From Cyanobacteria bacterium RI_101 (GTDB lineage Bacteria; Cyanobacteriota; Cyanobacteriia; Cyanobacteriales; Microcystaceae), in contig WGLZ01000049.1 in NCBI GenBank assembly GCA_016471375.1, positions 34,314 to 98,313 on the forward strand: a DNA stretch of 64,000 bases, in the 5' to 3' direction. Of the stretch, positions 7,404 to 14,264 are shown piece after piece. Below the pieces are notes generated by a model that was not told where the DNA came from, did no database searches, and saw only the letters and a list, made by a program, of their open reading frames with translations. How positions within the stretch are numbered: position 1 is the first letter of the stretch; the number at the start of each line of letters is the position of its first letter. Both the position numbers and the translations under genes were made by a program.

Positions 7404-8171
7404 ATGGATGAGATATTTGCTAGGTTGACTGGCTTTGTCGAGGAAAATTTGTTTGTAGGTGTTCTACTGATTAGCCTATTGGGTTCCTTCTGGGGAGTCA
7501 TGGCAGAAATTAGTCAAAATCTACAGCGAAATCAAGCAATAGATTTAAATGATCTTCCTGCTCCTCAATTTAGACTAAGCCTCTACCATTGTACACAGTT
7601 AGCCCTACCCTGCCTATCTTTAACGATTGTCAATGTTGTATTTTCAATTATATTTTATTTCTTGTTTTTATTAATATTTTGGGTACTCAATCAATTATTT
7701 GAAAATATTTGGATACAATTAATAATAGCATTTTCAATTACTAGAGCTATCAACCGAAAGCAGGCTAATGTATCGTTCATTAACGCTTACTTAGGCGGTT
7801 TTGATTTAAATGACATTCCTATCTTTAAAAACTTTGTTAACTCTCTCATAGAAAATTATGAAATTTGGACGACTAAGCAGTGTACAAAAACAAGAGATAT
7901 TATCGATACTATATATAGAGAACAAGCTAAAGAAGAATTGATAACTCAAGCAAAAGAAGCGGCTAAAAAACTGCAAGACACTCAAGAAATTCTTAAAAGT
8001 AAAACTCCTGAAGAATTGTTACAAGAAATAAAGAGTCGTATCGATCACTGGCCCGATCCTCAATACAAACAAAAATTAAATCAAGATCTTGTAAAAATAG
8101 AGACTCTAACAGATAAATCAGAGCGTCAAGGCGCCATTGTGGATCTTTATCAAAAGGTAATCAAAAATTGA
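7404..8171 (+). CDS. Membrane protein with C-terminal coiled coil, partner of the winged-helix protein
   Basis: A 255-residue protein of unknown function. Hydrophobic segments lie at about 16-36, 66-97 (possibly one long or two short spans) and 101-115. From ~165 to the end it is charged and helical (REQAKEELITQAKEAAKKL, TPEELLQEIKSRI), a likely cytoplasmic coiled coil. It has no signal peptide and no catalytic motif that I can name. It directly follows the 112-residue DNA-binding protein and is strongly AT-biased compared with the core. Membrane effectors paired with DNA-binding regulators occur in toxin-antitoxin and abortive-infection systems; a similar role here is inferred from context only. 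Confidence 0.7.
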   Translation: MDEIFARLTGFVEENLFVGVLLISLLGSFWGVMAEISQNLQRNQAIDLNDLPAPQFRLSLYHCTQLALPCLSLTIVNVVFSIIFYFLFLLIFWVLNQLFENIWIQLIIAFSITRAINRKQANVSFINAYLGGFDLNDIPIFKNFVNSLIENYEIWTTKQCTKTRDIIDTIYREQAKEELITQAKEAAKKLQDTQEILKSKTPEELLQEIKSRIDHWPDPQYKQKLNQDLVKIETLTDKSERQGAIVDLYQKVIKN

Positions 8172-8189
8172 ATTCTCTAGACTCCAGAG

Positions 8190-8253
8190 GGTTCCGAACC
8201 CCTTAAGCTCCGTTATAATAGAGAACGACCCAGTCATCTCAACGGTCGGCGCT
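8190..8253. repeat. Module-separating dispersed repeat, copy 3 (short, diverged)
   Basis: It reads GTTCCGAACCCCTTAAGCTC, CGTTATAATAGAGAACGACC, CAGTCATCTCAACGGTCGGC. The middle CTCGTCT stretch is shortened by a small deletion relative to the other copies. It separates the membrane-protein gene from the HicBA pair. Confidence 0.8.
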
Positions 8254-8314
8254 GGCCATTCCTCAATTGGCTCAAAAAGTAATCGAAATTCTATAGTGAT
8301 TTGATCAATCTCCC

Positions 8315-8524
8315 ATGAATGAAATCTTATTTTTAGTCGAACGCGATCTCGAAGGCGGCTACATCGCTCAAGCGATGGGAGAAGCCATCTTTACACAGGC
8401 CGATGATTTGATCATTCTAAAACAAGAAATTAAAGATGCGGTTCACTGTCATTTCCCAGATCCAGATCAACGCCCAAAAATCATCCGGTTACATATCGTT
8501 CAAGAGGAAGTATTTGCCTCATGA
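8315..8524 (+). CDS. hicB: HicB-like antitoxin
   Basis: A 69-residue partial RNase H-fold protein (EILFLVERDLEGGYIAQAMG, IFTQADDLIILKQEIKDAV) typical of short HicB antitoxins. It lacks the C-terminal DNA-binding extension of longer HicB proteins. Its stop overlaps the ATG of hicA (ATGA at 8521), indicating coupling. The gene order hicB-hicA is the reverse of the classical order but common in cyanobacteria. Confidence 0.88.
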   Translation: MNEILFLVERDLEGGYIAQAMGEAIFTQADDLIILKQEIKDAVHCHFPDPDQRPKIIRLHIVQEEVFAS

Positions 8525-8760
8525 AATTACCTAGAGATTTATCAGGCAAAGACCTCGCTAAAAAACTAAAAGTATTGGGCTACGAAATCAGTCACCAAAG
8601 CGGTAGTCATATTCGCTTAACCACTCAAAGTAGCGGAGAACATCACATTACTGTCCCAGCCCATAATCCCCTAAAAATTGGAACATTGAACAATATTCTA
8701 CGAAACATATCAGAGCATTTCGGGATTTCCCGCAACGAAGTCCTCAAACGCATTTTTTAG
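8521..8760 (+). CDS. hicA: HicA mRNA interferase toxin
   Basis: A 79-residue double-stranded-RNA-binding-fold toxin. The pattern GKDLAKKLKVLGYEISHQSGSH is characteristic, with the catalytic His30 in GSH. HITVPAHNPLKIGTLNNILR follows. HicA degrades mRNA when HicB is depleted. The protein is full length with the key histidine present, so the module looks intact. It is bounded by dispersed repeat copies at 8190 and 8810. Confidence 0.92.
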   Translation: MKLPRDLSGKDLAKKLKVLGYEISHQSGSHIRLTTQSSGEHHITVPAHNPLKIGTLNNILRNISEHFGISRNEVLKRIF

Positions 8761-8809
8761 AAAAATGATCCAGCTCCGCTGAAACTAGCCCATAGAATAC
8801 ACCTAGGAA

Positions 8810-8877
8810 ACGGCGTCGAACGCCTTAAGCGCCGTTATTATAGGAAACGACCCAGTCATCTCGTCTCAACAGTCGCC
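8810..8877. repeat. Module-separating dispersed repeat, copy 4
   Basis: It reads ACGCCTTAAGCGCCGTTATT, ATAGGAAACGACCCAGTCAT, CTCGTCTCAACAGTCGCC. It immediately precedes the truncated VapBC relic, so the junction at about 8877 looks like a recombination point. Confidence 0.86.
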
Positions 8878-8983
8878 AAGGCGAATGAGGCGGCGCTTTT
8901 TTTGAGCCTTTACCAGAAGAAGAACTAGATTTATGGGAAACCAATACTTAATTAATGCTCATATTTTACTTTGGGGGCTTTTT
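8878..8983 (+). pseudogene. VapB-VapC relic
   Basis: About 105 bp nearly identical to 6220-6325. It encodes the last residues of the antitoxin (AFFEPLPEEELDLWETNT) and the first ~15 residues of the PIN toxin, then breaks into a different gene fragment. The start and most of the toxin are missing, so it is non-functional. It shows that parts of the modules are duplicated within this island. Confidence 0.88.
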
Positions 8984-8986
8984 ATC

Positions 8987-9188
8987 GGCGCCGAAGAGCT
9001 TGAGGACTTAATGGACTCTCAAGACGCAATCCTCGCAGATTCGGATCCAGAAAATGGAGAAGCCATTCCCTGGGAACAAGCTAAGCGGGAGCTAGGTTTT
9101 TAGACTTACGAGTCAATACCGAATCCAAATCCTCAGATCAGCGCAAAAATCTTTATCTAAGATTCCTAAAGACATTATTAAACAATGA
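8987..9188 (+). pseudogene. Phd/YefM-type antitoxin and RelE-type toxin relic
   Basis: Frame 8987-9103 encodes EELEDLMDSQDAILADSD, then GEAIPWEQAKRELGF and a stop, which reads as the C-terminus of a Phd/YefM-like antitoxin without its DNA-binding domain. After a short disrupted stretch, another frame gives KSLSKIPKDIIKQ and a stop (9186-9188), matching the N-terminal part of RelE/ParE toxins. Both are truncated or frameshifted. Confidence 0.65.
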
Positions 9189-9439
9189 TAACTTGCGAAC
9201 AATTCAAAGCTGAACTAGATTCCGTTGACGATCTAACCATTGAAATTTTACACAACGTCATGGTTGCTCTTCAACAACAGGTTACAAATTCCACAAATCA
9301 AATCGATTGGGAAAACTATAAACAGCAACTTAGTCCAAAGGTTGTCAAAAGCGCCGAGCTAGTGGAAGTTTATAACTTAGCGGAGAGTTTACGCCGCCCC
9401 CTTAGCGCCGTTATCATAGACAACTACCGATTCAATTAA
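9185..9439 (+). CDS. Small uncharacterised protein with repeat-encoded C-terminus
   Basis: An 84-residue ORF. Residues 1-48 (ITCEQFKAELDSVDDLTIEI...) look like the N-terminus of a small helical antitoxin-like protein. From 9322 on it is encoded by the dispersed repeat and is probably not native sequence. The ATG overlaps the stop of the RelE relic (ATGA). Expression and function are doubtful; it may be a relic fused to the repeat. Confidence 0.4.
   Translation: MITCEQFKAELDSVDDLTIEILHNVMVALQQQVTNSTNQIDWENYKQQLSPKVVKSAELVEVYNLAESLRRPLSAVIIDNYRFN
9322..9420. repeat. Module-separating dispersed repeat, copy 5 (long form, truncated core)
   Basis: It matches 5902-6000 (CAGCAACTTAGT, GCGCCGAGCTAGTGGAAG, TTATAACTTAGCGGAGAG, CCCTTAGCGCCGTTATCATAG) but ends just after ATCATAG, losing the CATCTCG...CAACAG half. 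Confidence 0.85.
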
Positions 9440-9443
9440 CATC

Positions 9444-9751
9444 ATGGAATGGCAACAAGTCTGTGAAGATCCCTTACTCCAAAACCTACCCTATAAAATT
9501 GAGCCGACCTGATTATCGAAGAAACCGCCGCTTCCGTCGCCCCCGAAATTTGTGTTGAAATTTTTTCCAATAGCAATACCGTCGAGGAAAGGGAATTTAA
9601 GCGGAATCTTTATTTCTAAGCCGGCGCTGGAGAAGTTTGGACATGTGATCGCCTTGGCATAATGAGTTTTTTCAAACCCAAAAAACAACTCCTCAAGTCC
9701 GAGCTTGTCCCTGATTTTCCCCAACAAATTCAGCGCCGCAAGTCAGGTTAG
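9444..9751 (+). pseudogene. Uma2-family (DUF820) pseudogene
   Basis: The start MEWQQVCEDPLLQNLPYKIE is the typical N-terminus of cyanobacterial Uma2 proteins (PD-(D/E)XK nuclease fold). A stop at 9510 follows, most of the middle is deleted, and the C-terminal part resumes in another frame: VAPEICVEIFSNSN, FKRNLYF, an in-frame TAA, then AGAGEVWTCDRLG and SELVPDFPQQI up to TAG 9749-9751. Central deletion, frameshift and internal stop show that it is dead. Confidence 0.85.
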
Positions 9752-9832
9752 CGCCGTTATCATAGGAAACGAACCACTCATCTCGTTTCAACAGTCGCCA
9801 TCGTCCTATGTCCCTTCGGAAATATAGAACCC
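9746..9832. repeat. Module-separating dispersed repeat, copy 6
   Basis: It reads GGTTAGCGCCGTTATCATAG, GAAACGAACCACTCATCTCG, TTTCAACAGTCGCC, then the tail TCCTATGTCCCTTCGGAAAT that also opens the winged-helix gene at 7057. Here the tail runs into a stop after about 23 codons, so it may mark a lost copy of that gene. It is the right boundary of the module island. Confidence 0.86.
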
Positions 9833-9943
9833 GCCGCGCTATGACCCAATCCAGCGACTCTAGCCAAAAGATTAGCTAGGAGGGATAAAACTGAGGCGTT
9901 AACCTTGTTCAAACAACTACTTAGTTAGGGAAAGGGGCAAAAC

Positions 9944-10654
9944 ATGAACGATTTACCCGAGCCGCCGACGGATCTCCAGCCTTCCGCCTTCCAGACCCAT
10001 TTCCGGGGGCGGATGGCGCTCTACGCGCCCCAACCCCAGGTGGCGGATTACCTCAACGATCATCAAACCTGGTTCCGGCGCTGCGCCCAACCCATGAAGG
10101 CGGAACCCCTCGGGGAAACAGGCTACGTCCTCACCATTGGCAAATTCGGCGCCCTGGGGTTTGAGGTGGAACCCCAGATGGCGGTGGTGCTAGAGCCGCC
10201 TCAAAATAATCTCTACCCCATGCGCGCGGTGACCCTGCCGGAAGCGCCGTTTTTGGGCTACGAGGTGGATTACCAAGCCTTAATGGAACTGAAGGACGCC
10301 GACGGAGCCGCGCCGGAGATCGAGCGCTTTTTCCAGAAGCATCAACAACCGCCGCCCCCCGCGGTGACGGAAGTGACCTGGCGCCTAGATATGGAAGTGA
10401 GGGTTTATTTTCCCCCCTATATTTATAAACTGCCCCCTAAATTAATTCAAACCACCGGCGACCGCTTACTGACGGAAATCGTGCGACAGGTTTCCCCCCG
10501 TTTAACCTACAAAGTCCAGAAAGACTTTCACGAAACCCGAGGATTAGGAGTGCCCCCCAAAAGCAGTCGTTCCTTTGAGCGGGTAGCGACGCCTGGGGAA
10601 GAAACGGAAAATTCTTTGGCGTCCCCCGCCGCGGATTTGGGCGACGAGGGTTAA
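9944..10654 (+). CDS. DUF1997 family protein
   Basis: A 236-residue soluble protein of the cyanobacterial/plastid DUF1997 family (SRPBCC-like fold). Diagnostic stretches are GRMALYAPQPQVADYL, WFRRCAQPM, YVLTIGKFGALGFEVEP and EVRVYFPPYIYKLP. The disordered acidic tail after ~205 is not conserved. The function is unknown; a lipid- or pigment-binding role would fit the fold but is not shown. It marks the return from the AT-rich island to GC-rich core DNA. ATG with AAAGGGGC upstream. Confidence 0.85.
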   Translation: MNDLPEPPTDLQPSAFQTHFRGRMALYAPQPQVADYLNDHQTWFRRCAQPMKAEPLGETGYVLTIGKFGALGFEVEPQMAVVLEPPQNNLYPMRAVTLPEAPFLGYEVDYQALMELKDADGAAPEIERFFQKHQQPPPPAVTEVTWRLDMEVRVYFPPYIYKLPPKLIQTTGDRLLTEIVRQVSPRLTYKVQKDFHETRGLGVPPKSSRSFERVATPGEETENSLASPAADLGDEG

Positions 10655-10768
10655 ACTGGGGAGCTATAGCCTGAAAGAATCTTTAGAAAGCGCCCCTAAC
10701 GCCCTAGGCTAGGGTATTCAATGTTCTGGGGGGCCAGTTAACCCTTTACCGTTCCAGCGATTGAGACC
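10655..10768. other. Short intergenic gap
   Basis: 114 bp between two cyanobacterial conserved genes. No repeat, terminator or RNA gene stands out. Confidence 0.5.
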
Positions 10769-11410
10769 ATGACCTCCTACGCCTCCGCCACCGCTCGGGC
10801 CGAAATGACCGAACTCCGGCGCCTAAAAAGTCTTTTACCCCCGGAATTGCAGAGTTGGGTGATGGTGGAAGGCTCCACCGAAGTTAACCCGCCTCTGATC
10901 CGTTCGGAAGAGTTGGGCCGAGACGAGGTGGAGATTCAAATTGATTTACCCAAGTGGGAAAATTTAGCGATTGACCAGCGCAATCTCCTCTTTTGGCACG
11001 AAGTCGCCCGGATCCAGAACGACACCATCCCTCGGGAAGGCTGGGAAATGGCGGCCTTGGCTATCGGTTTGGGCGGCGCCGTGGGGGAGCTTTGGGTGCA
11101 AGACGGCCTGCTCTTGCTTTTGGCGTTGGGACTTTGTAGTATTTCAGGGTATCGTCTCTGGCAAAAAAATAACGGCGACAAAAAACTCAAGGAGGCCGTG
11201 GCGGCGGACGAGAAAGCCATCGCGTTAGCCACCCGCTTTGGCTACACTTTGCCCAACGCCTACAAAAGTCTGGGAAGCGCCTTCAAATCCTTGATTGAGC
11301 AGACCCCCAACCGGCGCCAACGGAAACACTACGAAGCCCGTCTTCAAGCTCTCCGTCAGAGCGCCGCTAAAATGAAAGCCAAAACCCAGTCGCCGAAACC
11401 CGTCCGTTAA
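10769..11410 (+). CDS. DUF3318 family membrane protein
   Basis: A 213-residue protein of the cyanobacterial DUF3318 family. The N-terminal region contains MTELRRLKSLLPPELQSWV and the metalloprotease-like LLFWHEVARIQNDT (His and Glu present but no second histidine pair). A hydrophobic hairpin covers about residues 91-128 (MAALAIGLGGAVGELW, LLLLLALGLCSISGY). The basic helical tail is probably cytoplasmic. Function unknown. It is followed after 18 bp by the STAS-sugar transferase gene and may share its transcript. Confidence 0.82.
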   Translation: MTSYASATARAEMTELRRLKSLLPPELQSWVMVEGSTEVNPPLIRSEELGRDEVEIQIDLPKWENLAIDQRNLLFWHEVARIQNDTIPREGWEMAALAIGLGGAVGELWVQDGLLLLLALGLCSISGYRLWQKNNGDKKLKEAVAADEKAIALATRFGYTLPNAYKSLGSAFKSLIEQTPNRRQRKHYEARLQALRQSAAKMKAKTQSPKPVR

Positions 11411-11428
11411 CCCTACCCCGCTTCTCCC

Positions 11429-12415
11429 ATGCTGACGGAATTTTCTGTGCCTGAATTTCCCCTGCATCTCGTGAACCATAATCCTGTCTTAAGGCTCCCC
11501 TCCCGTTTGACGGTGTTGGAGGCGGTGACTTTTAAGAAAATTACTTGGGAACTGATTGAACGCTCCCCCCGCTTCCAGTTTCTGACCTTGGATTTAAGCC
11601 AGACAGAGTTTATCGATAGCAGCGGCATCGGCGCTTTAGTTCACCTCCTCAAACTCTGTCGTCAGGAGAAAATTAAACTGATCCTTTCCCAGGTTCAGCC
11701 TTCGGTTTTGGGAGCTTTAAAAATGACCAGCCTCGACCAAATTTTTACCTTTGAGGCCGGATTAGCTCCTCTCCCCGGCGCCCGTCAGCCCCAGGCGCCG
11801 GCCACCCATCCCTCCGTCCGCTCTCCCCTGAAACGGGCTATGGATATCGCCGGCGCCCTGGTGGGTTTAAGCGTTACGGGCGTTTTGTTCATTCCCATCG
11901 CCCTCGCCATTAAACTAGACAGCCCCGGCCCGATTTTCTTTAGCCAAACCCGTTGCGGTTGGATGGGGCGCCGGTTTCGCATGTATAAATTCCGCTCCAT
12001 GTGCGCCGACGCCGAGCAACGCAAGGGAGAAGTGGAGAACGAGATCCAAGGGCCTTTTTTCAAAAGCGGGAAAGACCACCGCGTTACCCGAGTGGGGCGC
12101 TTTCTGCGGAAAACCAGCCTCGATGAACTGCCCCAATTTTGGAACGTGCTCTGGGGCGACATGAGCCTGGTCGGCACCCGACCCCCCACCCCCGACGAAG
12201 TGGAAAAATACGAAGTCCCCTCCTGGCGACGCTTAGACGTGAAACCGGGGATGACGGGAGAATGGCAGGTGAGCGGGCGCTCGATGCTGAAGGACTTCCA
12301 AGACGTGATTCGCCTAGATTTAGAATATCAGCAGAAATGGAGTCATCGCTACGATTTGCAACTGATGTTAAAAACTCTTGTTTTAGTCTTTCGACAAGGT
12401 AGCGGAGCGATGTAG
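11429..12415 (+). CDS. STAS domain-sugar transferase fusion
   Basis: A 328-residue two-domain protein. Residues ~15-110 form a STAS (anti-sigma antagonist) domain with the phosphorylatable serine pair in FIDSSGIGALVHLL. Residues ~130-325 are a polyprenyl-phosphate sugar-1-phosphate transferase: basic KRAMDIAGALVGL, a membrane segment, DSPGPIFFSQTRCG, YKFRSMCADAE, LRKTSLDELPQFWNVL, MSLVGTRPPTPDEV and WQVSGRS. The enzyme part would start exopolysaccharide units on undecaprenyl phosphate. The STAS part implies control by partner switching. The next gene, 15 bp downstream, encodes the matching anti-sigma-type kinase. Both domains keep their key motifs. Confidence 0.9.
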   Translation: MLTEFSVPEFPLHLVNHNPVLRLPSRLTVLEAVTFKKITWELIERSPRFQFLTLDLSQTEFIDSSGIGALVHLLKLCRQEKIKLILSQVQPSVLGALKMTSLDQIFTFEAGLAPLPGARQPQAPATHPSVRSPLKRAMDIAGALVGLSVTGVLFIPIALAIKLDSPGPIFFSQTRCGWMGRRFRMYKFRSMCADAEQRKGEVENEIQGPFFKSGKDHRVTRVGRFLRKTSLDELPQFWNVLWGDMSLVGTRPPTPDEVEKYEVPSWRRLDVKPGMTGEWQVSGRSMLKDFQDVIRLDLEYQQKWSHRYDLQLMLKTLVLVFRQGSGAM

Positions 12416-12430
12416 GGAGCCGTAGCGCAA

Positions 12431-12922
12431 ATGTCGGACACTTTTGCGAATGTTTCCCTTCCTCCCGGGGTCGAAGAATTGACCCTCACCGTTCCCACCC
12501 GCCTACCGGAACTGACTCAAATCTTGGATTGGTTGGCCCTCCAAATCGCGCCCTGTCTTAGCCCAGAACATTTTTGGCAGGTGCAACTGATTATTGTTGA
12601 AGGCTTTACCAACGCTATAAAGTACGCTCACTCTTGTCTGCCCCCCTCCACCCCGGTGCGCATCGCGCTTTTACCCCTGCCGGATTACCTCGAAATCCAA
12701 ATTTGGGACTTTGGCCCTCCCTTTGACCTTCAGGCGCGGCTAGAGTATTTATTAACTCATCCTGACCCCTATAGCGAGGGCAAGCAGGGCCTAATCCTCA
12801 TCAGTAAAGCTTCGGATTACCTCGACTATAGACGGGTAAACAGTCGGCAAAACTGTCTGGTGGCGCGGAAGGCGGCGCTCTGGCGTCCCGTCCCCCCGGC
12901 AGGCGACAAAATTTCACGTTAA
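12431..12922 (+). CDS. RsbW-like anti-sigma-type serine kinase
   Basis: A 163-residue GHKL ATPase domain protein of the RsbW/SpoIIAB type. The N-box is ...IIVEGFTNAIKYAH, the G1-like motif is IQIWDFGPPFD, and the G2 region is EGKQGLILISKASDYLDY. Such kinases phosphorylate a serine on a STAS partner. The gene directly follows a STAS-sugar transferase fusion, so that fused STAS domain is the obvious substrate, giving reversible control of polysaccharide priming. A phosphatase to complete the switch is not in the window. Confidence 0.88.
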   Translation: MSDTFANVSLPPGVEELTLTVPTRLPELTQILDWLALQIAPCLSPEHFWQVQLIIVEGFTNAIKYAHSCLPPSTPVRIALLPLPDYLEIQIWDFGPPFDLQARLEYLLTHPDPYSEGKQGLILISKASDYLDYRRVNSRQNCLVARKAALWRPVPPAGDKISR

Positions 12923-12976
12923 GCTAGGGAACTAACGCCAACGTTAACCCTTGCTTTCCCTGACTTGGGTGGTTCT

Positions 12977-14218
12977 ATGGGTGATCTCCTGCCCCTCCTC
13001 CGCCAACCCCAGGATATCCTTCGGGAACTTCAAATCCTGGGAGAACGCTTACCCGCCGAATTTTGGCCGGGAACGGCCGCCGCCGTGGCCGCGGTTCTGG
13101 ATGTTCTCCGAGCGACGCAAACTCGACAAGACCCCCTTTTATTCGAGGAGAAGGGTTTGGCGGCGCTCAAAATTAGCGGCGCCGATTTAGACGCGGCCTA
13201 TCAACAAATTACCCAGGAAGATTTCAGCGTTTTAGAAGCGGGGATTACCCGCCTGGAAGCCCTGTACCGTCCCCAACTGCCCCGGGCCCAGGTCGCCTTT
13301 GGCGAGGGGGAGCAGGCGCTGGCCCGCCGGTTTTATCCCTATCGTCGGATTGGCATTTACCTTTGCGAGCAGGGGCCTTGTTTAGGCAATCTCCTGCGTC
13401 AGGCGGTGGCGGCCCGAGTGGCGGGCGTCCGGGAACGGGTTTTAGTTCTCGATTACGGCGAGAAAATTCCCCCCCAGATTTTAGTTGCGGCCCAGTTGAC
13501 GGGTATTGAGGAAATTTATCGTCTGAGCGGCGCCCGGGCTATAGCCGCCCTGGCCTACGGCGCGCCCCCCCTAGCGCCGGTGGAGTGTATTACCGGTGTC
13601 GGCCCCCCGGAAGCGATGTTGGCGAAACAACTGCTGAGTCCTTGGGTGAGAACCGATTCGCCCCAAGCCCGTCTCCGCAGTGTGGCGGTGGTGGATAACG
13701 TCGAGGCCTGCGAAAGTTTAGCCCTCGATCTACTCACCCAAGCCCATTACCATCCCCAGGGTTCCCAGGCGGCGCTGACCGCCGATCCCGCCGTCGCCCA
13801 GGCGCTTCAGGATTGGCTCCGGCGTCATCACTCCCGCTTCGACTGGGGAGTCTGGACAGAAAAGGCGTTGGCCCACTACGGGACGCTGGTCTTGGTAGAG
13901 TCCCTAAAAGAGGCCCCGTCTTGGATTAACGCCCTCGATCCCGATGTTTTAACCCTAGCGGTGGCCCAACCCTGGGATTGGGTGGAAAAAATCCGACGGG
14001 CCCAAACCATTCTCATCTCCCCCCAAACCCCTAGGGCGGCGCTGGATTATGGCGGCGCGTCCCCTTTCCTCCTCGCGCCCCTGGGATTCGATGCCCTGGT
14101 CAGTCGTTTTGACCTTTCCCTGTACCTCAAGTCGGCCCAAATTATTGATTACGGCAACCACAATTCCGCCAGCTTAACGGCGCTCCGGGCCCATGACCGC
14201 CCCTTCTGGCAGGCTTAA
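12977..14218 (+). CDS. HisD-like protein lacking histidinol dehydrogenase catalytic residues
   Basis: The 413 residues align along the full length of histidinol dehydrogenase (family ~430): RRIGIYLCEQGP, ARAIAALAYGAPPLAPVECITG, WDWVEKIRRAQTILIS, SLYLKSAQIIDY. The active-site signatures are replaced. The APEHLEL motif with the catalytic Glu-His reads DPDVLTL. GDYxAGPNHVLP reads LDYGGASPFLLAP. GPSEVLV is lost, and the C-terminal zinc histidine region reads LTALRAH. It is therefore a probable pseudoenzyme, and true hisD should be elsewhere. I prefer the ATG at 12977 over the upstream TTG at 12965. Confidence 0.8.
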   Translation: MGDLLPLLRQPQDILRELQILGERLPAEFWPGTAAAVAAVLDVLRATQTRQDPLLFEEKGLAALKISGADLDAAYQQITQEDFSVLEAGITRLEALYRPQLPRAQVAFGEGEQALARRFYPYRRIGIYLCEQGPCLGNLLRQAVAARVAGVRERVLVLDYGEKIPPQILVAAQLTGIEEIYRLSGARAIAALAYGAPPLAPVECITGVGPPEAMLAKQLLSPWVRTDSPQARLRSVAVVDNVEACESLALDLLTQAHYHPQGSQAALTADPAVAQALQDWLRRHHSRFDWGVWTEKALAHYGTLVLVESLKEAPSWINALDPDVLTLAVAQPWDWVEKIRRAQTILISPQTPRAALDYGGASPFLLAPLGFDALVSRFDLSLYLKSAQIIDYGNHNSASLTALRAHDRPFWQA

Positions 14219-14264
14219 TCGTAAGATGGGGATCAAGCAGAATTTCTCTAGAGAGGCGCCGAGA

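Noticed and set aside
5902..9832. The module-separating repeat as an integron attC site
   Set aside because: The GTT and AAC triplets occur in the wrong order for attC core sites, the copies do not fold into the imperfect attC hairpin, and no integrase gene is visible.
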